The notes under the pieces were generated by a model. It saw only the letters and a program-made list of their open reading frames with translations. It did not search any database and had not been told where the DNA came from. Position numbers and translations under genes: made by a program. A stretch of 5,990 nt of DNA, taken from Alphaproteobacteria bacterium. Lineage in GTDB: Bacteria > Pseudomonadota > Alphaproteobacteria > Rickettsiales > UBA1997. Location: the NCBI GenBank assembly GCA_016869775.1, contig VGDJ01000076.1:1-5990 (forward strand), in the 5' to 3' direction. Below are positions 4,630-5,990 of the stretch, piece after piece. How positions within the stretch are numbered: the first letter of the stretch is position 1; every line of letters starts with the position of its first letter.

Positions 4630-5241
4630 ATGTCAGAAAAAATTTTTGATCATGCCAATTATTTGGTGCCAATGGTTGTGGAACAAACTCCAAAAGGCGA
4701 AAGATCGTTCGATATTTACTCCCGACTTCTCAAAGAAAGAGTTATATTTTTATCCGGCCCGGTCAACGACCAAGTTTCCTCATTAATAGTCGCTCAATTA
4801 TTGTTTCTTGAATCTGAAGATCCAAAAAAAGATATTTACTTTTATATAAATTCACCAGGAGGCGTTGTTACATCCGGTCTAGCAATGTATGACACTATGC
4901 AATATATTCGTCCCGATGTAAGTACGGTTTGCATCGGCCAAGCGGCATCAATGGGCTCATTACTTTTATGCGCTGGCGCTGAAGGCAAAAGATTTTGTTT
5001 GCCAAATTCTCGTATCATGATTCATCAGCCTAGCGGAGGTTATCAGGGCCAAGCCACCGACATCGAAATACACGCTCAAGAGACTTTAGCGCTAAAAAGA
5101 CGTCTTAACGAAATCTATGCAAAACACACTGGGCAAAAAATTTCGATAATTGAAAAATCAATGGAGCGAGACAATTTTATGTCTCCTCAAAAAGCTCTAG
5201 AATTTGGCATAATCGATAAAGTAATCGACAAAAGACCCTAA
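4630..5241 (+). CDS. clpP: ATP-dependent Clp protease, proteolytic subunit ClpP
   Basis: A 203-residue serine protease from ATG 4630. The frame extends upstream to TTG 4591, but the extra 13 residues are not family-like and ATG 4630 gives normal ClpP length. The N-terminus LVPMVVEQTPKGERSFDIYS (12-31) and LLKERVIFLSGPV (33-45) are diagnostic. INSPGG lies at 73-78. The catalytic triad is Ser107 in GQAASMGS, His132 in MIHQPSGG and Asp181 in MERDNFMS. ClpP forms a double heptameric chamber that degrades proteins unfolded by ClpX or ClpA. No Shine-Dalgarno sequence is seen. clpX follows after 51 bases on the same strand, making a clpP-clpX operon. The gene is intact and typical. Confidence 0.98.
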   Translation: MSEKIFDHANYLVPMVVEQTPKGERSFDIYSRLLKERVIFLSGPVNDQVSSLIVAQLLFLESEDPKKDIYFYINSPGGVVTSGLAMYDTMQYIRPDVSTVCIGQAASMGSLLLCAGAEGKRFCLPNSRIMIHQPSGGYQGQATDIEIHAQETLALKRRLNEIYAKHTGQKISIIEKSMERDNFMSPQKALEFGIIDKVIDKRP

Positions 5242-5292
5242 AATAAAGGCCTTAAAAATTATCGAACCACAAATAACAAATTAATTACAAAA

Positions 5293-5990
5293 ATGGTTAA
5301 GAAACACGACGACGAAAAAAATTTGCATTGTTCATTTTGCGGTAAATCACAAAACGAGGTCAAAAAACTAATCGCTGGCCCTACTGCTTTTATATGTAAC
5401 GAGTGTATTGAGCTTGGAATGGATATTCTTAAACAAGAAGGCAAAAGGTCTCCACTTCACAAAAATAGTGGCGAAAAACCTACTCCTAAAGAAATTTTAA
5501 AAATTCTCGATGATTATGTTGTTGGTCAAGACCACGCCAAAAAAGTTTTATCCGTTGCGGTTTACAACCACTACAAAAGAATCGACAATATTTTTCTTGG
5601 TTCCGACGGAGTTGAAATCTCTAAATCCAACATTCTTATGATTGGCCCAACTGGGTGCGGAAAAACTCTTCTTGCCCAAACTCTTGCGCGCATTTTGGAT
5701 GTCCCTTTCACAATGGCAGACGCCACCTCTCTAACCGAGGCCGGATATGTTGGCGACGATGTTGAAAATATAATTTCACGCCTCTTACAAGTTGCGAATT
5801 ATGACATCGAAAAAACTCAGCGAGGCATCGTTTATATTGATGAAATCGATAAAATAGCCCGCAAAATTGAGGATAATTCGCGTCGTGATATTTCAGGCGA
5901 AGGTGTTCAGCAAGGTTTATTGAAAATTATTGAGGGCACCGTAGCTTCAGTTCCAACGCAACCGGGGCGCAAATCATCTCAACAAGAATA
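5293..5990 (+). CDS. clpX: ATP-dependent Clp protease ATP-binding subunit ClpX, N-terminal part
   Basis: The first 232 codons of ClpX; the frame is open to the window end, with the sensor and C-terminal domain outside. The N-terminal zinc-binding domain has CxxC pairs at Cys13/Cys16 and Cys35/Cys38. LDDYVVGQDHAKKVLSVAVY (72-91) leads into the AAA+ domain. Walker A is GPTGCGKT (118-125), the GYVG pore loop lies at 151-154, and Walker B is IVYIDEID (179-186). DISGEGVQQGLLKIIEGT (199-216) and the PTQPGRK block (221-227) are family blocks. ClpX is the hexameric unfoldase that recognises substrates, including SsrA-tagged ones, and threads them into ClpP. The ATG at 5293 begins just before the zinc finger, as expected. 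No Shine-Dalgarno sequence is visible. No independent promoter was found in the 51-base gap, so it is probably co-transcribed with clpP. Confidence 0.98.
   Translation, partial: MVKKHDDEKNLHCSFCGKSQNEVKKLIAGPTAFICNECIELGMDILKQEGKRSPLHKNSGEKPTPKEILKILDDYVVGQDHAKKVLSVAVYNHYKRIDNIFLGSDGVEISKSNILMIGPTGCGKTLLAQTLARILDVPFTMADATSLTEAGYVGDDVENIISRLLQVANYDIEKTQRGIVYIDEIDKIARKIEDNSRRDISGEGVQQGLLKIIEGTVASVPTQPGRKSSQQE

Noticed and set aside
4505..4693. 62-codon minus-strand frame over the clpP start
   Set aside because: It covers the grpE/clpP control region and the clpP N-terminus. Phe/Leu-rich composition comes from A-rich sequence read in reverse.
5259..5444. 61-codon minus-strand frame over the clpX start
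   Set aside because: Antisense shadow of the ClpX zinc-binding domain.

Overview
This window is an AT-rich stretch of ordinary bacterial chromosome, most likely from an alphaproteobacterium. Four things point there: an NDUFAF7/MidA-type methyltransferase, a HisH carrying the alphaproteobacterial IPQ-[MI]-GWN form of its loop, a DUF2628 membrane protein next to hisH (a recurrent alphaproteobacterial neighbourhood), and a clpP-clpX pair. The strong AT bias, the few Shine-Dalgarno sequences and the short leaders would suit a reduced or Rickettsiales-like genome, but the order cannot be fixed from this sequence alone.

Left block (about 1-2466, all minus strand). Transcription runs from a DUF2628 membrane protein into hisH (start and stop overlap as ATGA), then a SAM-dependent methyltransferase of the NDUFAF7/MidA family (overlapping or abutting hisH), then the first 64 codons of biotin synthase bioB, which leaves the window at base 1. 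A perfect 14-bp hairpin separates this block from the ribosomal genes.

Middle block (about 2467-3899, minus strand). The ribosomal protein genes rpmI (L35) and rplT (L20) form a small operon without infC directly upstream. Next comes about 440 bases without a recognisable gene. It holds a candidate rpmI promoter, a nested hairpin in the presumed leader, and on the plus strand a strong Shine-Dalgarno sequence followed by a nine-codon frame. A CAU-anticodon tRNA with encoded CCA lies at 3608-3683, and an AT-rich spacer leads to grpE.

Right block (3900-5990). grpE (minus strand) and clpP-clpX (plus strand) are divergent around a 142-base intergenic region with a sigma-32-like -35 element facing grpE. 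GrpE is the DnaK nucleotide exchange factor. ClpP and ClpX form the ATP-dependent ClpXP protease, so this is a protein quality-control locus. clpX is cut by the window end after its Walker B motif.

I found no mobile element, CRISPR array, prophage or convincing novel system. The points most worth checking are the structured gene-free region upstream of rpmI, the missing ATG in the methyltransferase gene, and hisH standing without other his genes in view.
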